NCBI GenBank assembly: GCA_001949185.1
Contig: BDGG01000002.1
Coordinates: 837,481 to 901,480 of the forward strand
Reading direction: 5' to 3'
DNA length: 64,000 nt
Source: Ramazzottius varieornatus
Lineage: Eukaryota; Tardigrada; Eutardigrada; Parachela; Ramazzottiidae
Below the pieces are notes generated by a model. That model saw only the letters and a list, made by a program, of their open reading frames with translations, had not been told where the DNA came from and made no database searches. Positions 1 to 11,845 of the stretch are shown piece by piece (the stretch's first letter is position 1; each line of letters begins with the position of its first letter). Both the position numbers and the translations under genes were made by a program.

Positions 1-372
1 TAGTAATAGTGAAAAATTCATCATTGTCGGGAATCAATTGCGGTCGGTGCATTTTCCCGCACCAAGCCTGCCAATTATCCCGCCACAGTAAGCGGCCCGC
101 GGTGTTCGCGCTTTTTCAATCAATATCATTCGGTACACTGGGTTGGCTTTATGTGCAAGAGGTCATCCGTAGTCAATTGCAGTGCCAGGTATTACATAGT
201 CGTTGTACGCTAGGTGAAACTCTGTAGCGTGTGTGGAGTGAATACTTAAGGAGGAACTCTCGCCGGTCTGGTCATTGATTTCACTGCCAATCTGTTTGAG
301 TCCTTCGTGGTCCTTTCGGCCCTCATAGGTTCTTCTGACAGGAGCTACCGAGTGAGGGTTTCCAAGTCGAAA
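1..372. other. 5' flank of guanylate cyclase gene
   Basis: No recognisable coding exon, RNA gene or clear core promoter is visible. It directly precedes the guanylate cyclase start codon and presumably holds its 5' UTR and part of the promoter. Confidence 0.4.
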
Positions 373-3300
373 ATGTACGGTATCCTGCTGGAAAGCATCG
401 TTGCTTTCATCCGGAAGTCTTACTCCGAAGAAAAGTGGCACTTGATTCGGGAGAGCGCACGAATCGACCATGACACGTTCAGCGCACACCAGGTCTACGC
501 CGAAACGCTGATTCCACGCATCGTGGACGCCTGTCACCTGCATTTGGGTCTGTCGAAAGATGACATCCTCCTGGAGTTCGGCCAAGCCTTTGTCGACTAC
601 GTGTCCCACTATGGTTACGACAAAATCCTCAGAGTGGTTGGTCGCAACTTTCGGGACTTCTTAAACGGTTTGTCAAGCTGACCTTTCTCAACGGCTCTTT
701 GGATTGTGACACTACCAGGGTTCTGCAGGGTTGGACAATATTCACGAGTACCTTCGCTTCTCCTATCCCAAGCTGAAACCGCCCTCCTTCTATTGCGACC
801 AAGAAAGCCGAACTGGCTTGATTCTCCATTACCGAAGTCGGCGTCGGTATGCTGGATACACTGGCTACGTTCTAGGACAACTCAAAGCGGTGGGACGATC
901 TTTCTACAAACAGGAAATCAGCGTCAGCATCCTGAAGCAGGAAACCATCAGTAATATGGTCCACGTCACTTTTCAGCTGAACTTCGACAACTCAGGTACA
1001 GTACCTTTGGCCCAAAGCCAAGCTCGGCGCTTGTCGTTACGTTTTTCTTCCTCTATACCGTATTTGCTACATGTAGTTTCAACTTTAGCAGATAGAGTTT
1101 TCGTGATTCTAAAGCAAAGAATGGAGGCTGTGTTTTTTTCTCGTTAGCTTATGCTGACAAGACGATCGAGGCGAGTAACGAGAACATGGCCAACCTACCA
1201 TTACGAATGGATGTTTTTTACGACCTCTTCCCATTCCACATTCTCTTCGATCGGGACATGATTATTCGAAGGACGGGTAAGAGCCTGCGGGCCATTCTGG
1301 ACGAAATTAGCGGCCACGACGTGACGCAGGTCTTTTCACTAAAAAAGCCGCTGGTGGATTTCTCCTGGGACTCGGTAATGACAATCCAGTTTGACGAGCA
1401 CCTTTATGCCACTTCATCTTCCATCTAAAGGAGAGAGTTCATCAGGCGCGTCCCATGGGTGAATTTTTTACGACAAACACTCACCTAATAAAAAAGTACT
1501 GGAACTATGAACCTGATGTCATGACTCGAGCCGTCGGCTCGGGTCGGTACTAACGGTTGGTTAGAACCGCCGAAGCTTTCACTTAAAACAGCAGGGAGCA
1601 AACCATGCGCGGACAGACTGACGCCGGACAATTAGTTCGAAGAATTTGCAAACTTTTCACCATATTTGGTTGACGGAAACCCTTCGATTTCAGACATTTG
1701 TCAACCAAGCATGGTGAAAAGTGCTTATATGTTCTTAACTAATGGTCTGGTGTCAACCGGTCTGCGCATGGTTTGCTCCCTGCTGTTTTTGAGTGAAGTA
1801 CCTGCAGGTACCGCCGCCAGCCGTTGGCACGACTCGAGTCGTAACGTCAGGTCCAGAATTCCAATACTTTTTTATTAGGCAAATTTTGTCGTATGGGACG
1901 CGCCTGGACTTTATTTGCCTTTCATAGGTCGACAATTCTTTTCATTAGGGACGATGGATACGTGTAATGAGGTTATTATTTCCGACAGATCATGAGCCGC
2001 ACCAACACGATGTTCGAGCTGTCAACCATCGATCCCATTCGAGGAAAGGAACAGGATGACGAAGAAACGTACATCTGGATCGATAGCGGCGGTAAACTTT
2101 TGGGCTCTTCTCGGCTTTTAGATATCAATTAAGATACGAATGTAAACCAATTATAAAGAATCATAGAAAACCATCTTCGTTCTGTCAAGAAGAGCTTTTT
2201 TGTGTCCGAAGGCAGTTTTGGAACACAGATTGATAGTTGTTCAATCTCAAAAACGCTATGAGTTCGCCATGACCGAAAATTCAGAAAAATTCAGGCATAA
2301 TTCCTGCGGTGCTTTCCAGCTAAAGTTGAGGTGAAAAGCATGATTTTCGGCAGAATGTTTATTTGACCGAACCCACGAACTGCGCAGAACAGCAAAAACT
2401 GTTTGATAGTTCAGAAGCGTTTAGAATGGAGCAAAGAAACAAACTAGATCAAAAGAAGTCATGTACCGGAGCTCGCACAGGCTGTCGCTGGACTGCGACA
2501 CCACAGTCAAGACAAAAGGGAAAACTGCAGAAAGATGGAAATCGAGACATTTCCTCTCCCTTCAGCATTCATTGAGATATTAACACGGATTGGCTTACAG
2601 ATCCTTTTATTGCGCTACTGTACCGTCACTCACTACCCTCGTGAACTTGCGCACCGAGAAGGCGTGATCAGTATCCAAAACATTCACCCATTAACCTGCG
2701 TAGGTCCCCCCGATTTAATTTGACATTGCTTTGAAAGGACGGTTTTAATTACGGAAAGGGTTGCGAGGATTAGAAGTATTAAATGATCTCTCCCTTTCGA
2801 GCTTAATGAAGCGGAATATCCAGGTTCCGTCCGGAAGAGGCTGTCTTAACGTCAGAAGAAACGACAGTACAGACTGTCCGGCGTCAACAGCCGTCCTGTG
2901 GTAAACCGTAACTGGCGATCGCACAAGAAGACACGTAAACCTGTTCCGTTCTCAGTGATAACAAAACATTCCAGAAGGCAATGACTCAAATTAGAACAGA
3001 ATCGAGGCACTGTTGTACTGGAAAGAGTCTAGTAGGAAAATTTGAAATTTTCGAAAAGCGGTAATTGTCTACCAGAAACCAATCAAGGTCTTCATGTTGG
3101 TACTCAATCAGCCGAAGACAGTGTGCCAACCTGATCTACTCGACTCGAACGATGAGTGCAAGCGTGGCTCAGTTCTGAGTTCAGCGCGTGTGTCACGAGG
3201 TTTAACTGGCCAATACGGCAAACGACGTGACTTCGTCTTGCGCAAATCCCATCTGTATCGCTATTCAACCAAGCTGTGGTCCTGCTTGCTGACGCATCCT

Positions 3301-5963
3301 GTGACACGCTATCCGTTTCAGAGGAGGGTAACAACGTCAACTTTGGGAACTGCACATGACAATGCCGTTTAATTACAAGTAGTCAATCAACAAAAGCACA
3401 AGCGCGTACTGTCAAATTAGAAGCGTAAATCATGAATTTATCCCAAGTGTTCAGGAATCGACTTTTTTGTTTTCGCCCATATGTTTTAACATGGGAGACC
3501 CATAACTTTATAACTTTTTTGCCGAATTTCCTGTGTGCGTCTTTTGCGGCATTCCACGTTCCGATGCAGCTTTCTATCCTCTACAAGATAGGCTAGGGAA
3601 AGCACTTTCCGGAGTTCTCGAATGATTTACACTTCTAAATTGACAGTGCCCATTTAAACTCAGCAACAATGCCAACGCTGCAAAGGACCGGGAGACGGCT
3701 TAGTACGCAAACTTAGAAGCGCATGATAACACATAGTCGGCAGTTCCTTGCTCTAGATACGTGAGGTATTTACCTTGCGCTGCTGTCTCCGATCTCGGGC
3801 AAAGGGAGACGGAAAGCGACATGATCAAACAGGATCGCCGTACTGTAGCTAGACGCGATTGACTCGATCCCTTTTCGTGGGAGTCTGTAAGGCAGTGACG
3901 GTCAGAGGGTCTTGTCTCGTCACGCAGCGTGGAAGCCTTGTCACAAAGCATAGTTCTGGAAGCCGATCAAAGAATGGGATCGGTTTCCCCGAAAAAAATG
4001 ACAAAGAAGTAAATCAAAATGGGCTCCCGCCCGAAACAGCAAAGCTGACTGCTGAATCAAGCCGAGCTCGGTTGATTCAAAGGAGGAAATATCCAGTTGT
4101 ATGACTGAGTTTCTGCCTCTCTCCGTTTTTGGGCTGAACTTTCTCAGAGCGTACGACCGAGCTGTCTGGAAAACTCGGTCACAAAACGAAACACTCCTCC
4201 CGATTACAGTAGCTATTTAGTCGCTCTGTTTTAATACAACCATGGGCGACTGAGTCGTGCAATTTCGGCCGGGTTTTCACTTCTTAATTCTGACCGGAAA
4301 AACCAAAATCACAGAAGTGCTTTCTCTTCGTAGGCAAAAAACGTTCCTCCTCGGTGGTCACACAAGACGAGGACAACGGGACGTTCCTTCGCCTGAAAGG
4401 CCAGATGCTCTTCGTGAAGGAGTGGGAGTCCATGCTCTTTTTGGGCACTGCCATGTGCGTGTCAAATTTCAAATGAAGAACTAAGTTCCAACCAGCTGCT
4501 GACCAGAAGGCCAAGCTTCAAGTGTGAATAAAAAGCGACTTTGACGAAATCAATTTTTCTTGTGTTCTGTAGCCTACAAGATCTGGACGTCCTGTCCTCC
4601 ACAGGTCTGTATCTTAATGATCTGAGTATGCACGACAGCAGCCGCGACTTGGTGCTGGCCGGTGCGCAGCAGGGAGTTGAGATGAAACTCATTATGAAGC
4701 AGGTAAGGTTCTGTAAAAGGGAACTGGGGAATTTGCCTGGACAAGTAACGCGGAAAAGTGATCGACAGGTTATTTATTGTAGGAAACTATGCGGACAAAA
4801 CAGTTGGAGGACGCCGTGCATCGTCTGGAGAAGGAGAAGTCCCGTAGACAGGCCCTGATGTACAAGCTGCTACCCAAGACTCTAGCTACCGAAGCCTTCA
4901 ATCGTTTGGAAGCCAACGAGACCCAACTTGGCCAGACCGAGCAAACCTTAGAGACCGCACCAAACGCTACTCTGATGCTGTGCTTCTGGGACATCGACAG
5001 TGAAAATCCAGAGACATCTCGTCAGGTGGTGGCTATCCACAAACATCTCGACTTGTTCGCCGAGCGTTTCGGCTATTTCAAAATCGAGACGACGCAAGCC
5101 ACCTTCATGGCTGTGAGCGGCATCCCAACCGGCACCGAAAACACGGAAGAGAATGCGTGCGTTTTGGCCAAGAAAATCGTGTGCTTCGCATCCAACTCTG
5201 CGGTTTCCATTCCCATCTACATTGGTAAAATATCGAGCAGATAAAAGGAATGTCACAAAGTATAATTATGGAAAGAAAAACAAGAAGGCAAAATTACAGC
5301 GAAATATAGGAGTCTGGTAAACAATCTCGGGATAATCATTGCCTCGAGTGGCACACGCTCGCAGTCAGTGGTCCTGCATACGTCTCCGTCATCTGAAAGA
5401 ACAATCAAACCCACTTGAGGCCGGTAGTGGCGCACAGTGGCAGTGTTACTGGATGCTGGTTTGCGCCACTCGAGAAAACTATCACCCCCCCCCCCCCCCC
5501 AAANNNNNNNNNNNNNNNNNNNNNNNNNNNNNNNNNNNNNNNNNNNNNNNNNNCCCCCCCCCCCCCCAGATTGTTTGGCGATCTCCAAATGATCAACAAA
5601 AAACTGCCCCTAACAGCTCATGAATCTTTCCTCTTTAGCTATCCATTCCGGACCAACGACGTACTCCGTCATTGGCAGTCGTTTTCCGCGTCTGTGCGTC
5701 TTCGGACAGACTGTGACGGACTTGAAGGCATTGGCCAAGCTGGCAAAGGTATCGATATCGTCGGTCCGCCAAGAACTCTATCTTAAGTGATCAACCCAAT
5801 TATTATTATGCTGTAGAGCGTCATGCCAGCTCCCGATGGAATGAATTCCCAGATGGTTCTGCTGTCCGAAGCCGTCAGATCTCGTCTACCGGAAAAGAGT
5901 GGCAACAATATGACGGCGGGCCCAAACATGATTACCACCGTGAGAACGACCCGACTAAACTAG
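373..5963 (+). CDS. Atypical soluble guanylate cyclase (heme-NO/O2-binding), degenerate cyclase domain
   Basis: Nine exons join in frame: 373-667, 729-995, 1148-1374, 1989-2091, 4367-4454, 4573-4702, 4783-5224, 5639-5748 and 5817-5963, giving 602 aa ending in TAG. The start MYGILLES is the typical sGC amino terminus. Domains in order: HNOB heme domain (about 1-180) with the proximal histidine H104 in DNIHEYL and an intact Y133-x-S135-x-R137 heme-propionate motif; HNOBA/PAS-like region to about 360; signalling coiled coil (about 371-410); cyclase-homology domain to the end. The family makes cGMP in the cytosol when gas binds heme. Here the first metal Asp survives (FWDID, about D440), but the IGDAY motif carrying the second reads TTQATF, and the NTASR catalytic helix reads TDLKALAK. 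Heme binding is therefore predicted but catalysis is doubtful. It may work in a heterodimer or as a sensor. The family assignment is firm; inactivity is inference. Confidence 0.9.
1443..1906. mobile_element. Foldback/MITE-like inverted-repeat element
   Basis: Two arms of about 220 bp form a nearly loopless inverted repeat. The left end CAGGCGCGTCCCAT is mirrored by ATGGGACGCGCCTG at the right. The flanks gagttcat (1435-1442) and gactttat (1907-1914) match at 6 of 8 positions, consistent with a decayed 8-bp duplication of a hAT-type MITE. It lies in intron 3 of the guanylate cyclase gene and encodes nothing. Confidence 0.75.
2092..4366 (+). other. Long intron 4 of guanylate cyclase gene
   Basis: A 2.3-kb intron, the largest in the gene, with a donor after 2091 and an acceptor before 4367. 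No conserved coding segment or RNA gene was recognised; short open frames in it show no family resemblance. Confidence 0.6.
5425..5474. repeat. GTGCGCCACT-type hairpin module (intronic)
   Basis: The left arm TAGTGGCGCAC and right arm TTGCGCCACTCGAG surround a loop of about 25 nt. This is the copy nearest the assembly gap, in intron 7 of the cyclase gene. Confidence 0.7.
5485..5567. other. Assembly gap flanked by poly-C runs
   Basis: Exactly 50 Ns (5504-5553) are flanked by C runs at 5485-5500 and 5554-5567. It lies in intron 7 of the guanylate cyclase gene, so coding sequence is not interrupted. The gap size is probably a placeholder. Confidence 0.95.
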
Positions 5964-7072
5964 CGCTTGCGGCAATAATTATGTTTTCCTTGGCGATCTT
6001 CGACACTAAGGCGCTATCAGTTTCTTTTTCAGAAAACTGCTATGAAAACCTACGCTCTACAGATGGAAACAACAAGAGATAGTTGAAAGAAATATACAGT
6101 AAGTTGACGCGCGAGATAACATATTGCACGTCCGATGAAGAAGCGCGCAGATATGATAACCCTGCCTGTTTTCACTGGGAAGATGTTCTTGCTTTTACGG
6201 TTATACCGATGTGCGCCATCTCACTTAACTTTAGTATGAATTTATTTTTCGTCAAATTCAGCGTTAACAAAGATTCCAAGTCCATTTGGTTGCAGTCGAT
6301 CCACATTTCGTTTTCGAATGCGTGAAAATTTTGCGCACAGCCGAGTTCTTCAGCGTACCACACCCGACGTCGCGCCGAAGACCGATCATGTGCTTGCATA
6401 TGGCGAACAAATAATTGGCTGCCAGCAACAAGTAATCACCGTCGGGTAAAGTTTGGTGGATCAAGCGGAAGAAGCGTCACCTTTTAGCTCTATAGAATCT
6501 GTTCCAGAACTAGAAATTACAGTTACGCATGGCCGTCAATGCAGGAGAAGACAAGAAGGCAAAGACAGCCTGTCGATTAAGAAACGTTTAGACTATGGGC
6601 CATATTAGCGACCGATCGACGTGTTGGCTGAGATTGAATAAATTGCAGATGTGCGCAAAAAACTGATATGGTTTGAAGCGTGAAAATATGGAGGAGTGAA
6701 CGCACGGATGCGACAAAGAGAGAGAAGAGATGGGCTAGCAAAGCGTGACCGTACTTGTTGGTATCCATCATCTACTGTACAATAGGCCATCCTACCGTAC
6801 CTCACGCACAGCGCCATGTCGGAAGTTGAATGATACTGCTGGCACGGAAGACGCTGTGATGCGGAAATTGTCAATCACGGTCCGAGGCGGCACAAATGCT
6901 AATTGACACAGAAAGCTTGACGAAACGTAGCATGCAGCGGCGACCTCCATGAGTAATTACCTAGCCATTGTTCTGCCCCACCATCAGCTCTTCTCGCTTG
7001 AGCATCGAAGAAGAAGAAGAAGAGGCCACGCTTTGGCCGCTGTGACGCTCGCGGCTGACCAGATGCCCTGAC
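5964..7072. other. Intergenic, no gene recognised
   Basis: Between the cyclase stop codon and the glycine-rich gene promoter. Only short unconserved open frames are present. Confidence 0.5.
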
Positions 7073-7114
7073 TATAAGAAGCGCGTTACAGCGACCCAAA
7101 GTGATACTTCAGTT
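7073..7114 (+). promoter_or_regulatory. TATA box and TCAGTT initiator
   Basis: TATAAGAA (7073-7080) is followed about 30 nt later by TCAGTT (7109-7114), the arthropod-type initiator consensus. The pair sits about 140 nt upstream of the glycine-rich gene start codon. Inferred from motif spacing only. Confidence 0.5.
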
Positions 7115-7251
7115 GATCTTCTGTGCTTGTATGGTTTCTTGGTAGTTCGATCCATCCAACAAGCCATATTCAAAGGAGGAACTCGCCGTTCTTCCTTTCC
7201 TTTTCTTTGTTGCATTCTCCCCTCATCGGAGTACTCCGATCGAGAACCACA

Positions 7252-7967
7252 ATGCACAAACTCCTCGTTCTAGCCTGCCTTCTGGGCGTGGGTAAGCCAC
7301 CTAATTCTTTCGTATATCTTAAGGACCAACTGCTGAACATACGCCTGATTTCTGAATTATTTCCTTTCTTCTTCAGCTTACGCGCAGAGCAGCTACGACA
7401 GCAGTACCAGCAGCAGTTACAGCAGCAACAGCGACAGCTCGTACGGAAGTTCCAGCAACAACGCCAACTCTGGATCTAGCTACAGCAGCCCCACCGCCAA
7501 CTCTGGCTACGGAGGATCATCCGGTGGATCCAGTGGAGGATACGGTGGAAGCTCCGGCGGAGGCGGATATGGAGGAGGCGGTGGCGGTGGTGTCGGCGGT
7601 GGCATCGGCGGTGGCATCGGCGATCTTTTCAGCTTCCCCTTCGGTTACTCCAGCGGTTACGGATACGGTTACAGAAGGTACATCCCCGTCCCCTGGTGGA
7701 TCTGGTATCCCAGCAGCTTCGGCTACAACAAGGGCTTCGGATTCGGTGTCAACGGCGGCTTCGGGGGAGGCGGCCTCGGAGGCGGAGGATTCGGCGGTGG
7801 TGGACTCGGAGGTGGCGGTGGCGGCTATGGAGGTGGTGGCGGCGGATACGGAGGTACGAACTAATCGTAAATACCACTGATAACTTACCTTCCCCACTAA
7901 CTCAACCCTAACAACCATCTTCTCTCTTCCCGATAACTTAGGTGGTGGAGGATACGGTGGCCGATAA
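7252..7967 (+). CDS. Secreted glycine-rich protein
   Basis: Exons 7252-7291, 7377-7853 and 7942-7967 join to a 180-aa protein. A signal peptide (MHKLLVLACLLGV then YAQ) precedes a serine/tyrosine/asparagine-rich stretch, a first glycine block (GGSSGG, GGGGYGG, GGGIGG), a distinctive aromatic/proline core (FPFGYSSGYGYGYRR, then PVPWWIWYPSSF), and a second GGxGG block. No cysteines are seen in the mature part. This composition is common in cuticle, silk-like or adhesive extracellular proteins; no specific family is recognised. Exon 1 encodes only the signal peptide, as in many secreted-protein genes. A downstream acceptor at about 8074 could give an alternative tail also ending in a glycine-rich tyrosine stop. 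Function is unknown. Confidence 0.75.
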
Positions 7968-9061
7968 GACAAAAGTAACTTATCTCACTGACACTTAGGC
8001 AACACGCTTAGGCTATTTGTCGGTCAAGAAAGCATCTGTTTTTGTCTAACATGCTCCATTTTCTTTTCCACAGGTGGCGGATATTAAGAAGGCTAAGAGG
8101 TCATACTTGACTTACTGGCGGTTCTTCATCTCGGCTTTTTTGGATCCTCATCTGTCACTCATCATCGTCTTCTCGACTTCGCTTAACCCTTCGTCTTGGT
8201 CTCGCACCTGACTCGTTAACTCTTGACACGTCCCTTCAGGCACCATCGATCAACCATCCACCCACCTCATCGTTTTGTTTGTTCCGTCTGTTCTTCCGTT
8301 CAGTTCTTCCGTCCATGCTGTGGCTGGTCCACAGCGGAAACAAATCACTCGGCGCTGGTTGCCACACGTTTGAATCCTTGCTCATTTCTCCTCTTCCCCC
8401 TTCTTGCCCTCCATCCTTCCCTTCTAACCAACCCTCTCGCTGTACCCACTGTTCCTATGCGCCCCCACGCCAGTCTCCGTCTTCTCCAACCCAACTCATT
8501 CTTCTTCCTTTCTCACCTCGTCAAATTATACTTAGCGTTCATTATTTGTATTTTCCTTCATGTTTTGTTGTTTCTGTAACGATTCAGCGATCTCGATATT
8601 CGTACTTCATTTTGCTTCGAGTGACTAATAATTTTTGTAATGTGCAATTTTTTTCTTCTCTTCACTAACTCTTCTCTTGAAGCTTTTCCTACACACGAAA
8701 ACTAACTTCCTTTTCACAATCAAAATTCCAAGAAACAGTTCACTCGTAACTTCCGCCTTTTATTCAACCACGTTGCGTTTAAAATTTGTTAGAACGAGGA
8801 AATGAGGGTAAACAGATAGTGATATCACAAACCTGCTATAACTATGATGAAGCAATCATGGTTTCCCGCGCGTTTGTGAGATTTCACATAGGCAACGCCT
8901 AGCATATGCCGGCACAGATATACCGGTACGAATGCACGTATTTTTGGTACGAGGTAGCCGGCATGGAGATATCCAAGGAGCATTGTTCCGAATGGCTGAT
9001 TGTGTGATCATAGTGCGTTAAATAGGCTCTTTAACATTGCATCCGACAGACCTCCCTTCCG
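7968..9061. other. 3' flank and intergenic region
   Basis: It begins with the possible alternative last exon of the glycine-rich gene (about 8074-8086), followed by pyrimidine-rich sequence (about 8220-8700) that may be 3' UTR. No conserved coding sequence is seen. Confidence 0.45.
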
Positions 9062-9064
9062 AGG

Positions 9065-9282
9065 CAGATATCTCATCGGTTTTGCTACCTCTGAGTTCTC
9101 GATTTGTTGTAGAAGAATAGAGACAAGTTTTTCTTGAATCAGGAACCGAGAAAAGGTTGTTCGAGACAGTAACTGCTGACAAGGGATTATCGGTTCCCTC
9201 TGACGAGATTCTTGTCTCTATTCTTCTACAACAAATCGAGAACTCAACATAACTAAACCGATGAGATATCTGCTAGGACCTT
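9065..9282. repeat. Inverted-repeat (foldback) element
   Basis: Arms of about 60 bp are almost perfectly complementary: CAGATATCTCATCGGTTT plus TCGATTTGTTGTAGAAG at the left, and the reverse complement ending GATGAGATATCTG at the right. A second, smaller inverted pair (GGTTCCCTCTGAC near 9192 and GTCAGAGGGAACC near 9342) overlaps the right side. No convincing target duplication. Confidence 0.7.
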
Positions 9283-9878
9283 TTGTTTAGCTCAATCTGT
9301 GGAGGAAACTGTCCTCTATCAGACTGCGCATCCTGAATCTTGTCAGAGGGAACCGATTGGCGTTGATCTCTTGTTAGATGCACACTGAAGAGGTGCATCA
9401 TTCTATCATTAAACACTGATCACTTCGAAGCCCTGTAGTTCATGCTCTGCCCGCGGACTGGGGGAATTCATGGAAATTAGCTTACTGATTTTCCTTTAGT
9501 TTTGCTTGACAGCTAGAGCAAGCTTATGAAAATACGGTAGACAGGAGAGCCAACTTTAGTTCTTTACAGTACGTGAACATATCCAAACATGCTTGTAGTA
9601 ACGCTATCTCCGACACGTAATTTCCCTTATTGCCGACACAGCGACGGAAGTTTTTATCGGTCTTGACGAATCTGTTTTCTCTCTCGAACAACCGAAAGCA
9701 TTCTAAACCCCAAAGTTACAATGTCACATGGAAACACTCAAAACGAGCAGCGATCACGCAACTAAATCTCAAACGTGATGTACAGCTACCGTTGTGTATC
9801 TCAAACATTGCGTAAAAGAAACTGAGGATGACTCGAGTGAGAACAAAACTTACGATGAAGCACTCATAAGAAGCTCCA

Positions 9879-10787
9879 TTATGCATGTCCTTTGGACTTA
9901 CTATCCGTAAAAAGACTCCTCAAAACCCATATCTGGCCTAAGCCGACTAACAACATAAAAATACTCTGACCAACCGACCAGTAGGTGACTTGTTCCAACA
10001 GATCCTCGGCGAACTTCCGGTCTTGTGCTTCTCGTAGACGACGGTGCGTCAACGAGTCTTCCACTTCCTTCAGGTTATTCTGAATCACCTCCGCCGACGT
10101 TTCCAGCTACAAAAAAGCACCCGTCAGCCTAAAGTGTCTTGACGGTATGTAATTAGCCTCACCTGAGTGAGGACGGTGGTCTTCTTGGCAGGATCTCTAA
10201 AGGGGTGATCGTCACCGACGAACCAGTCAACGAAGACTAGCTTGTGGCTGAAAGTGCTAAATTCATTCCCGAAACACACTTGGTAAGCTCCATCGACATC
10301 GGCCGTGTACTGGTGAGTGTCATACTCCTTCTTCACTCCTTTGTAAAGTTCTTTACCGTGGGGATCCAGTAAAGTGCAGTCAATATCGTAATGGCCGCCA
10401 GTCACAACCTGCAAGGAAGTAAAGTTGATCAATCATCATCGCAGTAAACCTACAAGCCAATCAATCAACCAGACGACATCAAAACCTGAGTTCGTGAAAC
10501 AGCTGGCAATACCACGTGGTTTACCAAATTTTACTTGATTGGGCCTCGTTTACCACAAGACTTTAAGCATTCCACGTCAATATCCTAGAAAAATAAATCA
10601 TCCTCGTGCTCATCACCTGAAACTCCAGAGTGCTCTGCTCTCCCTTCTTCATATCTTCAAAGAAGCACTGCGTATCTCTGTCCTGGAGCTCAAATGTGAG
10701 CTCAACAGCGGAAGAAAAATAAGGAAGGAAAAGAACGGCAATACCGAGCCACATGTCAACGACGTCCATCGGCCTCATCGCGCACAA
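9879..10787 (-). CDS. p24/TMED family cargo receptor (gamma, TMED3/7-like)
   Basis: Three exons (10787-10617, 10408-10163, 10106-9879) give 214 aa, the usual p24 length. A signal peptide (about 1-27) is followed by a GOLD domain with the conserved cysteine pair (QCFFED and DIDCTLL), the gamma-class signature FSTFSHK, then LTQ leading into a coiled coil ending in the LREAQ-x-R hallmark. After that comes the conserved YWSVGQ entry to a single transmembrane helix and a short cytosolic tail with a phenylalanine (SLFTDSKSKGHA). p24 proteins cycle between ER and Golgi in COPI/COPII vesicles and help package cargo such as GPI-anchored proteins. The tail lacks an obvious KKxx motif. All joins preserve frame. 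Confidence 0.92.
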
Positions 10788-11816
10788 TCCCGTCGAGAAA
10801 CGGATTCACAAAGACATGCACAACGAGCGACGAGCAAATCCTATCCAATTTAGTCCTGCGTCCAGTAGGAAGTATGGGTGAGGACAACGTCCATATAAGC
10901 CACAAATGAATTAACTTTTATCCCGAAACTGGAAGAGATCTGGTGAGACTGCTCTTCGTCGTTTCAGAACACGATTTTGACCCTGATTGATGAATGGTGT
11001 ACAGAGCATATCCTGCCTGTTCGTCCAGCGTGACCAGCGTTCGACTAGCGATGTTCTAATATGGGATAATGACATCTAATATAACTAGCTAGTGGTTCTG
11101 ACCAGTGTTATTCTACTAATGGAAATAGATAATTGAAAATAGCCGAAAACTGCGACTTTTGAATTTTACTAGAATAATTAAATTATGAAATCGAGACGAC
11201 GAATTTTACTATATAGTAAAATTACAGTAAAATTAGACCCACAAGTCAATAGTAAAATAGATAATTAAAATCCGCACTTGCAGCCATTAAAATAATTGAA
11301 ATTTGGAAGAGCTGGGCTTCGAATTTTAATTATGGCAAGATGCCTAGCAAATCCACAGTGAATTATATTACGAAAATCCCTTGGTAAATATTATCCCGGA
11401 CGAGAGCTGGTTAATCAGTAAAAGAGATGGATACGGAGCGCTGATTCTAAATTTCAGCTTCAGTTAAATTGACGTACTCGATTACGCAATCTCATACCGT
11501 GAATTTGGTGCATTGATTATTCGACTTGATTTAAATATAGTGATATCTGTTAGACTCGCAGTTTGCTCTTCTTTTCCTACCGTTCGTACTTCGATTGGTA
11601 TTCTTGGTTCTCGGCCATATAATTTTAGCATCAGCCATGACCAATCCCACGAAAAATAGTCAGAAGCGAAAAAGTCAGACAGGGCCAAGCTCCACCAAGC
11701 CGAAATAGCAGGCTATAAAGGAGAGGAGGACTCAGCCTGGGACGACGGTGGACTTGACCGGACCGGCGGAAGATTCTCTCCCTTCGCCTTCTCCAACTAC
11801 CGCGAACGACACGAGT

Positions 11817-11845
11817 GTTGGAGATCCAACTGTTGGAGCTCCAAC
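11817..11845. repeat. Paired 14-bp palindrome, copy 1 (coding)
   Basis: GTTGGAGATCCAAC and GTTGGAGCTCCAAC are separated by 1 nt. It lies in the transposase frame and encodes VGDPT-VGAPT. Confidence 0.9.

Noticed and set aside
163-609. Minus-strand frame of 148 aa opposite the cyclase exon 1
   Set aside because: It is the antisense shadow of a conserved HNOB exon and has no family resemblance.
7517-7972. Minus-strand Ala/Ser/Thr-rich frame opposite the glycine-rich gene
   Set aside because: A codon-bias shadow of GGN repeats; no start context or conserved motif.
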